Origin: Pseudomonas protegens
GTDB lineage: Bacteria; Pseudomonadota; Gammaproteobacteria; Pseudomonadales; Pseudomonadaceae
Reading direction: 5' to 3'
Assembly: GCF_003363755.1 (NCBI RefSeq)
Contig: NZ_CP031396.1
Coordinates: 1,054,001 to 1,118,000 of the forward strand
DNA length: 64,000 nt
A model generated the notes under the pieces. The model worked only from the letters and a program-made list of their open reading frames with translations, was not told the origin of the DNA and did not search any database. The position numbers and the translations under genes are program-made. Shown one piece after another: positions 8,367-17,147 of this stretch. How positions within the stretch are numbered: the stretch's first letter is position 1; each line of letters begins with the position of its first letter.

Positions 8367-9410
8367 CTAGCGGCTGGTGCGCGACTGGTGGATGTGGATG
8401 ATGTCCGAGAGCAAGGCAAAGGCCGTCTCGATGCGCCCGGCGCCCGGCCCGGACACCGTCACCGCGCCCAGCAGTTCGGTGTTGAACGACACCGCGTTGA
8501 TCGCCCCGCCAATACCCGCCAGCGGATGAGCCAGGGGCAACAGCCGCGGCTCGACGCTGGCCTGCAGCGAGCCATCGGCCAGGCGCCGGGCCGAACCGAT
8601 CAGCTTCCAGCGCGCGCCCTCGGCCCGGGCCTGCTCCAGGTCCGCCGCCGTCAGGCCGGAGATGCCGCGGCAGCTGACGTCGCTGACGGTCAACTGTGCA
8701 CCGAGCAGTTCGTTGGCCAGGATCACCACCTTCAAGCGCACGTCAAAACCTTCGACATCCGCCGTCGGATCAGCCTCGGCATACCCCAGTGCCTGAGCCT
8801 CGGCCACCGCCTCGGCAAAGCCCAGGCCGGCGTCCATGCGGGTCAGCACAAAATTCGAGGTGCCATTGAGAATGCCCTCGAAACCCAGCAGCTCGCTGCC
8901 GGCCAGGGACTGCTTGGCCATGCGGATCACCGGGGTGCCGCTCATCACCGCGCCTTCGTACTCGAACGCCGCCTGATTGCGCTGGGCCAGGGCCTTGAGC
9001 TCGGCGCCGTGCAGGGCGATCGGCCCCTTGTTGGTGGTCACCACGTGCTTGCCCTGCTCCAGGGCCCAGCGACAGAAGGTGCTGGCCGGCTCGCCGTCCA
9101 CCGGATTGGTGAAGGTGGCCTCGGCGATGATGTCGGCGCCGGAGTCCTTGATCACCTGTTCGTTGAGCGCCTCCACCTGACCGCCCGGCAGTTGCGCCAA
9201 CGCGCCTTTGGTTGCCGGCAGCTTGCTCAGCAGACCGGCATCCAGCCCCTGGGGAGCCACGATGGAACCGAGGAACAGATCGCTGATGCCGACGATTTTC
9301 AAACTGAAACCCAGCTGTTTTTTCCATGCCTGATTGCGCTCGGCAATCAGTTGCGCCAGGGCCCGATTGACCCCGCCGAAGCCCACCAGGGCGATGTTGT
9401 ATTCAGTCAT
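8367..9410 (-). CDS. hom: Homoserine dehydrogenase
   Basis: 347-residue NAD(P)-dependent homoserine dehydrogenase that interconverts L-homoserine and L-aspartate 4-semialdehyde. It has the N-terminal Rossmann motif [19 protein letters not shown], then [14 protein letters not shown] and the catalytic-domain motifs [14 protein letters not shown] and [20 protein letters not shown]. It lacks a C-terminal ACT regulatory domain, unlike the usual biosynthetic ThrA/Hom of pseudomonads (about 430 residues), so feedback control by threonine is not expected. It is the first gene of a two-gene operon with the aldehyde dehydrogenase. Context suggests a catabolic or accessory role. Confidence 0.88.
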   Translation of the reverse strand: MTEYNIALVGFGGVNRALAQLIAERNQAWKKQLGFSLKIVGISDLFLGSIVAPQGLDAGLLSKLPATKGALAQLPGGQVEALNEQVIKDSGADIIAEATFTNPVDGEPASTFCRWALEQGKHVVTTNKGPIALHGAELKALAQRNQAAFEYEGAVMSGTPVIRMAKQSLAGSELLGFEGILNGTSNFVLTRMDAGLGFAEAVAEAQALGYAEADPTADVEGFDVRLKVVILANELLGAQLTVSDVSCRGISGLTAADLEQARAEGARWKLIGSARRLADGSLQASVEPRLLPLAHPLAGIGGAINAVSFNTELLGAVTVSGPGAGRIETAFALLSDIIHIHQSRTSR

Positions 9411-9844
9411 TTTTGTTGTGTTCCATCCGGGTTGAAGAAGCTGATGGACACAAGGTTAGGGGGCTGGCCCGGGCAGTGAAATATGCCGTTTTGCTGTATT
9501 TGCTGAGCATTTTGCCCAGCACCCGTGACAGCTGCCGAAGGCTGCGATCGGCTCCGCAGGAGACGCCAAACCTGGCGGTGCGGTCCATCAGGACAACACA
9601 CAGGGTTCCATTCATCGCAATATGCTGATTGACGGCGCAGGAAGGTCCTTCGGCCCTTTTCGCAGCCTCGCCAAAGGCTCGGCAGCGGCTACAGGGATTG
9701 CTGGGGCTATAGATCGTGTAGCCGCTGCCGAAGGCTGCGAACGGGCCTTGGGCACGCAGCGACCCCACCCACGCTGAAGCCCCCTCGGGCCTTTTCGCAG
9801 GCTGCGCCAGCGGCTACAGGAGGCCAGAAGATCCGGCTCTGCGC
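9411..9844. repeat. REPIN-like repeats between hom and the Lrp-type regulator
   Basis: A 434-bp gap with no gene. It holds several copies of the CCGCTGCCGAAGGCTGCGA / TCGCAG...GGCAGCGGCTACAG family in both orientations (about 9529-9565, 9640-9690, 9719-9750 and 9785-9822). Arms such as GCAGCGGCTACAGG face GTAGCCGCTGCCG, forming REP doublets. The first ~110 nt (9411-9520) should contain the hom promoter. Confidence 0.75.
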
Positions 9845-10282
9845 TCAGGCCACGGAGGACAAGACAAAGGAAGTCACAGTGTTTTCCACCCCGGGCAAGG
9901 CGGCGATGTCATTCCACACCCGGTGCACCCGCTCCGCGGTGGCGGCGCTGACCCGCACCAGCACGTCGAACTCGCCACTGAGCACTTCGCACTGGACGAT
10001 CTCCGGCATCGAGCGCAGGGCCTGCAATACCTCGGCGCCCCGCATGCGGTCGTAGCGGTAGACGAAGATCAGCGCGTTGATCCGGGTATCCGCCCCGCGC
10101 CCTTCGCCCACGCGAATGGTGTAGCCCTGGATCGCGCCGTCGCGCTCCAGGCGTTCGATGCGCTGGCGCACGGCATTGCGCGACAGGTTGACCTTGGCCG
10201 CCAGCTCGGCATGGGCCGCTCGGGCATTGACGCTCAGCTCGGCCAGGATGCGCTCGTCCAGAGGATCCAGAATCCGCTTCAT
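9845..10282 (-). CDS. Lrp/AsnC-family regulator
   Basis: 145-residue Lrp/AsnC regulator: N-terminal helix-turn-helix (ILDPLDERILAELSVNARAA, HAELAAKVNLSRNAVRQRIE) and C-terminal RAM/ACT-like ligand domain (INALIFVYRYDRMRG, EIVQCEVLSGEFDVLVRVSA). Members sense amino acids and form octamers. It starts 22 nt after the threonine-synthase-like gene on the same strand and precedes the hom operon, so it plausibly senses an amino acid handled by this cluster. Confidence 0.88.
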   Translation of the reverse strand: MKRILDPLDERILAELSVNARAAHAELAAKVNLSRNAVRQRIERLERDGAIQGYTIRVGEGRGADTRINALIFVYRYDRMRGAEVLQALRSMPEIVQCEVLSGEFDVLVRVSAATAERVHRVWNDIAALPGVENTVTSFVLSSVA

Positions 10283-10304
10283 ACAGCCCCCTTGAACCGG
10301 TCCA

Positions 10305-11681
10305 TCACAGTGCCTTCAGGCAATGCAGCAATGCGGCAAAATCATCCGCCGCCAGGGTCTGCCACTGCTGCGTCGAGGGCGCTGCCACCGGTGGCGGGAC
10401 CACCCCGGGAATGCCCAGCGAGCCCAGCAGCCGCGCCGACTTGGCCGGTGCGATTTCCCCCAAGGTGACCATCGGTGCCACCAGACTGCGGCGGTACAGG
10501 CGCGCCGCCAGCACCCCGGTGGCGGCGTGGGGATCGATGACGTAGCCGGTGTCCCGGTACAGGCTGACGATCTCCTTGCCGGTCTCTTCGTCGCTGACCG
10601 AATAGGAGTCGATGATCATCCGCGCCTGCAGCCAGGCCTCGTTGTTCAGGCTCATCTCGCCGCTGTCCTCGAACCCCCGCATCAGCGCCGCCACCGCCTG
10701 CGGGTCCTGGCCATACAGCTCCCAGACCAGGCGCTCCAGGTTGGCGAACAGCGACAGGTCCATGGCCGGCGACAGGCTCTGGCGGGCCTGCCCGCGGGAG
10801 TAGCGGTTCTTCAGGAACAGCTGATGCAGCGCGTCATTGCTATTGGTGGCGACAATCATCTGGGTGATCGGCAGGCCCATCTTCTGCACGATGTAGCCGG
10901 CATAGACTTCGGCAAAACTCGCCGCCGGCACGCTGAAGCCGATGGGCCGCTGGCCGCCGCCCAGTTGCAGCACGGCATGGAAATACAGCACCAGCTGGGC
11001 CATGACCCCCACCCAGTTGCTGGAGTTGAAGCCGATCGCCTCGTGCTCGGGCAAAGGCCACTGGCGCAGCAGGCGGCTGACCAGGGTCTGGCAGTCGTCG
11101 AAACTGCCCTGCACCGCAAAGCGCCACAACCCCGGGTGATGCGCCGCCTGCAACTGCCGCCCCTGCTGCTCGGGCACACCGTGCTGCGGGTAGAACACCA
11201 GCACCTGGGTCTGCGGGCAGTCCTTGAAGGCGTCGATCGCCGCCAGCCCGGTGTCGCCGTTGCTGGCGCCCACCAGCACCCCGCGACGCTGCCGGCGCTG
11301 GAGAAAGTAGCTCACCAGTTGGGCCTGCAGGCGTGCGGCAAAGTCCTTGGCCGAACCGCTGGGACCGTGAAACAGCTCCAGCAGCCATTCGTTGCGATCA
11401 ATCTGCCGCAAAGGCGCCACCGCACGATGGCCAAAACCGCTGTAGGCACGGTGCAGCAACGCCTTGAAGTCGGCCTCGGGCAGGCTGTCGCCGACAAAGG
11501 GGCTGAGCACGCGAAAGGCCAGTTCGGGGTAATCCAGGGTCGACCAGTTGGCGATTTCCTGGGGGCTGAAACACGGCAGCCGCTGCGGCACATACAGCCC
11601 GCCATCGGCGGCCACGCCGGACAAAACCACGGATGCAAAATCCACCTGTTCAGCGGCACTGCGGGTACTCACATAGCGCAT
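10305..11681 (-). CDS. Threonine synthase-like PLP enzyme (divergent paralogue)
   Basis: 458-residue fold-type II PLP enzyme of the ThrC group. The N-terminus MRYVSTRSAAEQVDFASVVL and GVAADGGLYVPQRLP are typical; the PLP lysine lies in HGPSGSAKDFAARLQAQLV (canonical FKDFGGR); VGASNGDTGLAAIDAF and FNSSNWVGVMAQLVLYFHAV form cofactor loops. ThrC converts O-phospho-L-homoserine to threonine. Changes around the active lysine (SAKDFAAR) and the absence of homoserine kinase here suggest an accessory copy with perhaps a different homoserine-derived substrate. The gene ends 22 nt before the Lrp-type gene. Confidence 0.78.
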   Translation of the reverse strand: MRYVSTRSAAEQVDFASVVLSGVAADGGLYVPQRLPCFSPQEIANWSTLDYPELAFRVLSPFVGDSLPEADFKALLHRAYSGFGHRAVAPLRQIDRNEWLLELFHGPSGSAKDFAARLQAQLVSYFLQRRQRRGVLVGASNGDTGLAAIDAFKDCPQTQVLVFYPQHGVPEQQGRQLQAAHHPGLWRFAVQGSFDDCQTLVSRLLRQWPLPEHEAIGFNSSNWVGVMAQLVLYFHAVLQLGGGQRPIGFSVPAASFAEVYAGYIVQKMGLPITQMIVATNSNDALHQLFLKNRYSRGQARQSLSPAMDLSLFANLERLVWELYGQDPQAVAALMRGFEDSGEMSLNNEAWLQARMIIDSYSVSDEETGKEIVSLYRDTGYVIDPHAATGVLAARLYRRSLVAPMVTLGEIAPAKSARLLGSLGIPGVVPPPVAAPSTQQWQTLAADDFAALLHCLKAL

Positions 11682-11697
11682 GCTTGGCTCCGGCCAG

Positions 11698-12588
11698 TCA
11701 TTTATAGCGATGGGCCTGCTCCACCAGCCAGGTGGAGAACTTCAGCGCATCGGGGTGTTGCTCGGCATCGGCGCCGCGCACCAGATAAAAGGATTCGCTG
11801 GCCTCGATACGCTGCTCGAAAGGCTCCACCAGGCGCCCGTCGGCCAGCATTTCAGCGACCATCGAGGAACGGGCCAGGGCCACGCCCTGGCCCAGTTCGG
11901 CCATGCGCAGGGTCGAGATCAGGGTGTCGAACTGCATGCCCCGGGACGAGTCCACGCCTCTGGCGCCGGCACGCTTGAGCCAGTAGCCCCAGCCCTCCTC
12001 ATAGCCCAGTACATGCAGCAGTTGATGCCGGGCCAGATCGTCCGGCACCTGCAGTGGCAAGCGCGCCAGCAAGGCCGGGGCGCAGACCGGGAACAGGCTG
12101 TCCCAGGTCAGGCGCTGGGCCACCAGCCCCGGCCAATGACCGCGGCCCCAGCGGATCTCCATGTCGTCCTCGCCGTCCAGTTCCTTGACCCAGATATTGC
12201 TGATGTAGCGAAGGTCCACTTGGGGCTGGGCCTGCTGGAAGGTCACCAGCTTGGGCGCCAGCCAGTGGACGAAGAACGCCAGGCTGCCGCGCACCTTGAT
12301 CGGCCGGTGCTGGTGCTGGCCGAAGATCTCGTTGGTGCCCACCGCCAGCCGGGTAATGGCGTCCTGCACCACCGGCAGGTAGGAGCGCCCCTCCTCGGTC
12401 AGGTCCAGGCCCCGGGGCAGGCGCTTGAACAGCGCCACCCCGAGGTGGCTTTCCAGTTGGCGGATCTGCTGGCTCACCGCACCCTGGGTGAGGAACAGTT
12501 CCTCGGCGGCGTGGGTGAAGTTCAGGCAGCGGGCGGACACTTCGAAGGCGCGCAGCCAGTTCAGCGGGGGCAAGCTTTTCTGCTTCAT
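11698..12588 (-). CDS. LysR-family regulator, GcvA-like
   Basis: 296-residue LTTR starting PLNWLRAFEVSARCLNFTHA..., with the helix-turn-helix LFLTQGAVSQQIRQLESHLG and C-terminal effector domain. The N-terminal pattern resembles the GcvA/AmpR subgroup. It lies between the permease and the threonine-synthase-like gene, 16 nt from the latter on the same strand, and is the likely local regulator of the amino-acid cluster. Confidence 0.87.
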   Translation of the reverse strand: MKQKSLPPLNWLRAFEVSARCLNFTHAAEELFLTQGAVSQQIRQLESHLGVALFKRLPRGLDLTEEGRSYLPVVQDAITRLAVGTNEIFGQHQHRPIKVRGSLAFFVHWLAPKLVTFQQAQPQVDLRYISNIWVKELDGEDDMEIRWGRGHWPGLVAQRLTWDSLFPVCAPALLARLPLQVPDDLARHQLLHVLGYEEGWGYWLKRAGARGVDSSRGMQFDTLISTLRMAELGQGVALARSSMVAEMLADGRLVEPFEQRIEASESFYLVRGADAEQHPDALKFSTWLVEQAHRYK

Positions 12589-12629
12589 GGCCTGACTCTC
12601 ATGGACACCCTGGAGACCGCTCCCGTTCT

Positions 12630-14066
12630 TCAGCCCTGAAGGGCATCGGACGAGCGTGCCAGAGGTGCCAGGGCCAGGCGCCGCTGGCGGCTACTGCGGG
12701 TAATGTAATACACGAAGTAGCACCAGGCGATGAAGGGCACACCGAAGTACAGGGCCACTCGCTGCTCGGGGTCGAAGCCGATGCCGACACAGGCCAGGGC
12801 GCAGCAGAACAAGGCCCCCAGCGGCACCCAGGGGTAGCCGCGGACACGGAACTTGAGCTCGCGCACATCACCGCCATTGGCCACGTAGTGACGGCGGAAG
12901 GCGATCTGGCTGGCGGCGATGCTCATCCACACCACCACCACCGCCAGCCCGGAAATCGACACCAGGGCCAGGTAGATGGTGTCCGGCGCGAACACACTAC
13001 TGAGCAGCGAGGCCGCACCGCCGGCCATGCTCACGATGATCGCGTTGAGCGGCGTGCCCATGCGGGTCAGGGCCGAGAACTGCTTGGGCAGATGGCCCTG
13101 GTCGCTCAGGGTCCAGAGCATCCGCGAGGCGGCGTACAACCCGGAGTTGGCGGCGGACAGCAGCGCGCTGATGATCACGAAGTTCATGATGTCGGCCGAG
13201 TACGGAATGCCGATGTAGGTGAACACCGTGACGAACGGACTTTCCACCAAACCGGCCTGCTCCCGGGGCAACAGGGTGGCGAGGACGAAGATGGTGCCGA
13301 CGAAGAAGATCGCCAGGCGCAGCACCGTGGTGCGGATCGCCCGTGGCACATTGCGTTGCGGGTCGCGGGTTTCCCCGGCAGCAATGCCGATCAGCTCAGT
13401 GCCGGAGAAGGCGAAGGACACCGCCAGCAGGGTCATGGCAATCGGCATGAAGCCGGTGGGGAACAACCCCTCGCGGGTGAAGTTGCTCAAGCCGATGCTG
13501 TGGGCCTGATCGATGTTCAACAGGCCCAGGATTGCCCCGCCACCCACCACCAGGAACACCAGCACGGTGATCACCTTGACCAGCGACAGCCAGAACTCGG
13601 TCTCGGCGAACAGCCGCACCGAGACCACGTTGGACAAAAACACCACCAGGGCGAACAGCGCGCTCCAGATCCACACCGGGGTGTCGGGAAACCAGCGGGT
13701 CATGAGGATACCGGCGGCGGTGAATTCCGAGCCAATGGCCACGGTCCAGGTCAGCCAGTACAGCCAGGCCACGGTGTAGCCGGTGCCAGGGCCGAGAAAG
13801 CGCGTGGCGTAGGTGCTGAAGGAGCCGGTCTCGGGCATCTGCACCGCCAGCTCGCCGAGGCACATCATCACCATGTACACCATCAGCGCGCCGATGATGT
13901 AGGCGATCACCGCACCCAGCGGGCCGGCCTGGTTCACCGTGTAGCCGGAGGTGAGGAACAGCCCGGTGCCGATCACCCCGCCAAGGGCGAGCATGACGAT
14001 GTGCCGGGTCTGCATTTCTTGCTTGAAGCCGCCGCGCAAGTCGGTCTGTTGTTCTTGTAGGGACAT
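12630..14066 (-). CDS. Amino acid permease of the APC family, MmuP-like
   Basis: 478-residue amino-acid/polyamine/organocation permease with 12 predicted membrane spans. It is strikingly like E. coli S-methylmethionine permease Mmu[61 protein letters not shown] and [20 protein letters not shown] all have close counterparts there. Substrate is thus likely S-methylmethionine or another homoserine/methionine-type amino acid. Start 14066 ([10 protein letters not shown]) fits the family, though the ribosome binding site is weak. The PLP-enzyme gene lies upstream on the same strand. Confidence 0.82.
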   Translation of the reverse strand: MSLQEQQTDLRGGFKQEMQTRHIVMLALGGVIGTGLFLTSGYTVNQAGPLGAVIAYIIGALMVYMVMMCLGELAVQMPETGSFSTYATRFLGPGTGYTVAWLYWLTWTVAIGSEFTAAGILMTRWFPDTPVWIWSALFALVVFLSNVVSVRLFAETEFWLSLVKVITVLVFLVVGGGAILGLLNIDQAHSIGLSNFTREGLFPTGFMPIAMTLLAVSFAFSGTELIGIAAGETRDPQRNVPRAIRTTVLRLAIFFVGTIFVLATLLPREQAGLVESPFVTVFTYIGIPYSADIMNFVIISALLSAANSGLYAASRMLWTLSDQGHLPKQFSALTRMGTPLNAIIVSMAGGAASLLSSVFAPDTIYLALVSISGLAVVVVWMSIAASQIAFRRHYVANGGDVRELKFRVRGYPWVPLGALFCCALACVGIGFDPEQRVALYFGVPFIAWCYFVYYITRSSRQRRLALAPLARSSDALQG

Positions 14067-14177
14067 GATGGTTCTCATGAAAGTTGTCAGGGCAAGTCTC
14101 AATTTCTGCGACTGTGGAAATGGGCAGAAAACAAATCGGATGCCGCCAGGTTTTTATTGTTATTCCTCTTCATGAAG

Positions 14178-14204
14178 CCCCCACGGGCTGCCTTGCTGTG
14201 GGGG
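14178..14204 (-). terminator. Hairpin between PLP-enzyme gene and permease gene
   Basis: Stem CCCCCAC / GTGGGGG with a 13-nt loop, 15 nt after the stop codon of the PLP enzyme read on the minus strand. It may end or attenuate the transcript before the permease. Confidence 0.5.
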
Positions 14205-14218
14205 TATTGCACGCTCTT

Positions 14219-15493
14219 TCAGTGGGCCACCTCGACCCGGGCATTCAGGGAAGGGACGGCGCCGGGCGCCGGGTTGTGCTTGAGCGATTGGCGCAGCCAG
14301 GCAAAGGCCTGTTGCAGATCCGCCAGCAGATCATCGGTGTCTTCGATGCCCACCGAGATCCGCACCAGGCCTTCGGAAATGCCCAGGGCCTGGCGCTCTT
14401 CCAGGGTGTTCTCCACATGGCTGGTGGTGCGCGCCGGGCCGTAGATGGTTTCCACCGCCCCCAGGTTGCCGGCGCAGTGGGCATAGCGCAGGCGCGGTAA
14501 CAGCAGCTTGACGCTGTCCATGCCGCCCACCAGGACAAAACTGACGATGGCGCCGAAACCGCGCATCTGCGCACAGGCCACGGCGTGATTCGGGTGGCTG
14601 GGCAACCCCGGATAATTCACCGCTTCCACCAGCGGCTCGTTGAGCAGGAACTGCGCCAGTTGCGCCGCGCTGTGCTGTTGCTGACGCATGCGCAGGGCCA
14701 GGGTCTTGATCCCGCGGATGATCAGGTAGGCCGAGAACGGATCGAGGCTGGCGCCGTTGATTTCCCGGTAATGGCGCACCTGACTCATCAGCGCCTCGCT
14801 GCCGCAGGCCACGCCACCGAGCACATCGCCGTGGCCACTGAGGAACTTGGTGGCGCTGTGGATCACCACATCCACGCCCAGGGCCAGGGGGTTCTGGTTC
14901 AGCGGCGTGGCGAAGGTGTTGTCCGCCACCACCAGGGCGCCGACCTGTTTCGCCGCGGTGACCAGACGCTGGATGTCGACGATCTTCAGGGTCGGGTTGG
15001 TCGGGGTCTCCAGGTACAGCAGGTCGCAACCCTGGGCGATCTCGGCTTCGATCTGCTGCTGGTCGAAGGTTTCGCAGAGGGTCACGGCCACGCCCATGCG
15101 CGGCAGGAACTCTTCGAAAATCTTGTTGGTGCCGCCGTAGCTGTCCTTGGTCGACACCACCCGCTGGCCGTGGCGCAGGAAGCTGTAGAGCACGCCGCTG
15201 ATGGCCGCCATGCCGCTGCTGAAGGCCACCGCCGACTCGGCGTTTTCCAGGTCGCACAATTTGGCTTCCAGGGTTTCCACCGTGGGGTTGCTCATGCGGC
15301 TGTAGATGAAGCCCGGGGCCTTGCCCAGGGCCACGTCGTACCACTGGTCGATGTCGTCGTAGCCGTAGGCGGCGCTGGCGACAATCGGGGTTTGCGTGGC
15401 GTTGTAAGGGTGGCGGACTTGCTCTCCGCCCCAGACCACGCGAGTGGCGGTCCCGGGATTTTCCAGCCCTGTGCGTTCAGGTTTTTTATTCAT
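14219..15493 (-). CDS. Cystathionine gamma-synthase/gamma-lyase family PLP enzyme
   Basis: 424-residue Cys/Met-metabolism PLP enzyme. The Schiff-base Lys is in HSATKFLSGHGDVLGG; PLP contacts are in FIYSRMSNPTVETLEAKL, FSSGMAAISGVLYSF and VVADNTFATPLNQNPLALG. The C-terminal SEGLVRISVGIEDTDDLLAD is also typical. Members catalyse gamma-replacement or alpha,gamma-elimination on homoserine esters, cystathionine or methionine; sequence alone does not settle which. With the MmuP-like permease downstream and homoserine dehydrogenase nearby, degradation of a homoserine-type amino acid to 2-oxobutyrate is a plausible role. Confidence 0.83.
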   Translation of the reverse strand: MNKKPERTGLENPGTATRVVWGGEQVRHPYNATQTPIVASAAYGYDDIDQWYDVALGKAPGFIYSRMSNPTVETLEAKLCDLENAESAVAFSSGMAAISGVLYSFLRHGQRVVSTKDSYGGTNKIFEEFLPRMGVAVTLCETFDQQQIEAEIAQGCDLLYLETPTNPTLKIVDIQRLVTAAKQVGALVVADNTFATPLNQNPLALGVDVVIHSATKFLSGHGDVLGGVACGSEALMSQVRHYREINGASLDPFSAYLIIRGIKTLALRMRQQQHSAAQLAQFLLNEPLVEAVNYPGLPSHPNHAVACAQMRGFGAIVSFVLVGGMDSVKLLLPRLRYAHCAGNLGAVETIYGPARTTSHVENTLEERQALGISEGLVRISVGIEDTDDLLADLQQAFAWLRQSLKHNPAPGAVPSLNARVEVAH

Positions 15494-15568
15494 TGCAACG
15501 GCTCACCATAGAGGGCGCGCGGCCTGTTGCCGCGCTGGATCTGGTGGCCAATATAGAGAAAAGCCCAA

Positions 15569-15594
15569 GCCCCGAGAAACGATGTTATCGGGGC
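15569..15594. other. Stem-loop in the divergent intergenic region
   Basis: GCCCCGA / TCGGGGC perfect 7-bp stem with a 12-nt loop, between the divergent PLP-enzyme and DinB genes, followed on the plus strand by GGGGCGG and seven T. On the minus strand it would lie about 75 nt upstream of the PLP-enzyme start codon, so it could be a leader structure. No known riboswitch consensus is recognised. Confidence 0.35.
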
Positions 15595-15737
15595 CAAAGG
15601 GGCGGTTTTTTTAATGCCTCGCCGACCGGGAAAACGCCCATCGCGCGGAGATTTTCAAGCCACCCTTGCGCGCCGGCCATCCACCTTGCGAAGCTGACGA
15701 CCGCCTGATCGAGCGCCCCACACCACCAGGAACGGCC

Positions 15738-16274
15738 ATGAACCGCACCGAGCACCTGGGCCTGATGGCCCGCTACAACCAATGGATGAACGCCAAGCTG
15801 TACAACGCCGCCATGAGCCTGCCCGAGGGGCAGATCGTCCTCGACCGCCAGGCGTTTTTCGGCTCGATCCTCGGCACCCTCAATCACCTGCTGGCCGGTG
15901 ACACCATCTGGCTCAAGCGCTTTGCCCAACACCCGACGCAGCATCCGGCGCTGGCCCCGCTGCAGCAGGTGGCCCTGCCCCAGGACCTCAAGACCCTGCT
16001 GTTCCCAAACCTCGACGGGCTCTGGCAGCAACGCCAATGGCTGGACCAGTTGATCCTCAACTTCAGCCAGTCCCTGAGCGAAACCGACCTGGACAGCAGC
16101 CTGCATTACGCCAACACCCGGGGCGTGGTCGCCGAGCGCAATGTGTATGCCCTGCTGGTGCATTTTTTCAATCATCAGACCCATCACCGGGGCCAGGCCA
16201 GCACCCTGCTGACCCAAGCCGGCGTGGACATCGGCGATACCGATCTGTTGCTGTTGATTCCATCAGCGCTCTGA
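15738..16274 (+). CDS. DinB/YfiT-family metal-binding protein
   Basis: 178-residue DinB-like four-helix bundle. Likely metal ligands are in GTLNHLLAGDTIWLKRF and in the C-terminal HFFNHQTHHRGQASTLL, the classic DinB HxxxH signature. DinB-fold proteins include thiol-dependent transferases and many proteins of unknown activity. Start 15738 (MNRTEHLGLMARYNQWMN) follows AGGAACGGCC and fits the family N-terminus. It is likely monocistronic. Confidence 0.82.
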   Translation: MNRTEHLGLMARYNQWMNAKLYNAAMSLPEGQIVLDRQAFFGSILGTLNHLLAGDTIWLKRFAQHPTQHPALAPLQQVALPQDLKTLLFPNLDGLWQQRQWLDQLILNFSQSLSETDLDSSLHYANTRGVVAERNVYALLVHFFNHQTHHRGQASTLLTQAGVDIGDTDLLLLIPSAL

Positions 16275-16331
16275 TCGGGTGCCGACTATTTATTCGAGCC
16301 TATCTAGCGTGCGCCCCAGGCTTCTGCGACG

Positions 16332-16652
16332 ATGCGCACGGCAAAAATCTGCTCGCTAAGGAATGGCATCATCAAAGCCCTCAACGCTGTACTTCTGTTA
16401 TCCGCAATATCCCTGACGGGCTGCGGCACCCTGATCGCCCGCACGCCCAACGCCCATAGCGGCTACGACTACTACAAAGGCACCCAGGCCAATATCGAGC
16501 TGCTGACCATGCGTGGCTCCAGTGGCTACGACGGCTACGCCACGGTCTTCTGCTGGGTCAGCATCGTCTGCCCGGTGGTGGCCATCGTCAGCCTGCCGGT
16601 GGATGCCGTGGCCGACACCGCGCTGCTGCCCTATGACGCGATGAATCACTGA
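16332..16652 (+). CDS. YceK/YidQ-like lipoprotein
   Basis: 106-residue predicted lipoprotein. A signal peptide with a basic n-region ends in the lipobox LTGCGT (Cys about residue 31). The mature part has YDGYATVFCWVSIVCPVVAI and LPVDAVADTALLPYDA, a YceK-type signature with a hydrophobic segment. Function in the envelope is unknown. A paralogue follows in the same frame 40 nt downstream, suggesting tandem duplication. Confidence 0.78.
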   Translation: MRTAKICSLRNGIIKALNAVLLLSAISLTGCGTLIARTPNAHSGYDYYKGTQANIELLTMRGSSGYDGYATVFCWVSIVCPVVAIVSLPVDAVADTALLPYDAMNH

Positions 16653-16691
16653 TTCGCGCCCGACCCTGTTTCGCCCCTGCGTGGAAGCCCG

Positions 16692-17105
16692 ATCATCCGA
16701 ATCCTCCATTACCTGTTGTTGCTCAACACCCTACTGCTGTCCGGCTGCGGCACCTACATGACTCGCGGCAATGCCCTGGACTTTCGCGACGACCGCTACT
16801 ACCGCAGCGTCAAGACCAACGCCCAAGTACTCACCGGCTATGACATGGGCTACGCACGCATGATCACCGGCGGCTGCTGGGTGACGGTGGTGTGCCCGAT
16901 CCTGCTGGTGGCCAGCCTGCCCCTGGATGCGGCGCTCGACACCGTGCTGCTGCCCTACGACGCGTTCCAGCCGGAACGGCCCCAGCGCAACAGGCACGTG
17001 GACATGAAGGAGATTCCCACGGAAGAGCTGCCGGCATTGCCCATCAGTGCCGAGGTGCAAGACCCGACGGCCCACACCCCGCCCATCACCCCGCAGGTTG
17101 ATTGA
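16692..17105 (+). CDS. YceK-like lipoprotein paralogue without a canonical start codon
   Basis: Second YceK-type lipoprotein with lipobox LLLSGCGTYM and a mature core that parallels its neighbour (GGCWVTVVCPILLVASLPLD, LDTVLLPYDAF), plus a Pro-rich tail. No ATG or GTG lies in frame ahead of the signal sequence. TTG at 16716 would give a signal peptide without basic residues. Reading from the ATC codon at 16692, with GGAAG 6 nt before it, gives a normal lipoprotein signal (IIRILHYLLLLNTLLLSGCG). The true start is uncertain: a rare AUC or CUG start, or a lost ATG. Confidence 0.6.
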   Translation: MIRILHYLLLLNTLLLSGCGTYMTRGNALDFRDDRYYRSVKTNAQVLTGYDMGYARMITGGCWVTVVCPILLVASLPLDAALDTVLLPYDAFQPERPQRNRHVDMKEIPTEELPALPISAEVQDPTAHTPPITPQVD

Positions 17106-17147
17106 ACCCCGTCAGGCGGGCTCGCGCCGTGTCATGGCGCCACCGGG

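Noticed and set aside
15494..15737. SAM/SAH riboswitch in front of the cystathionine-type enzyme
   Set aside because: A stem-loop is present, but it does not match SAM-I, SAM-II or SAH consensus elements I can recall.
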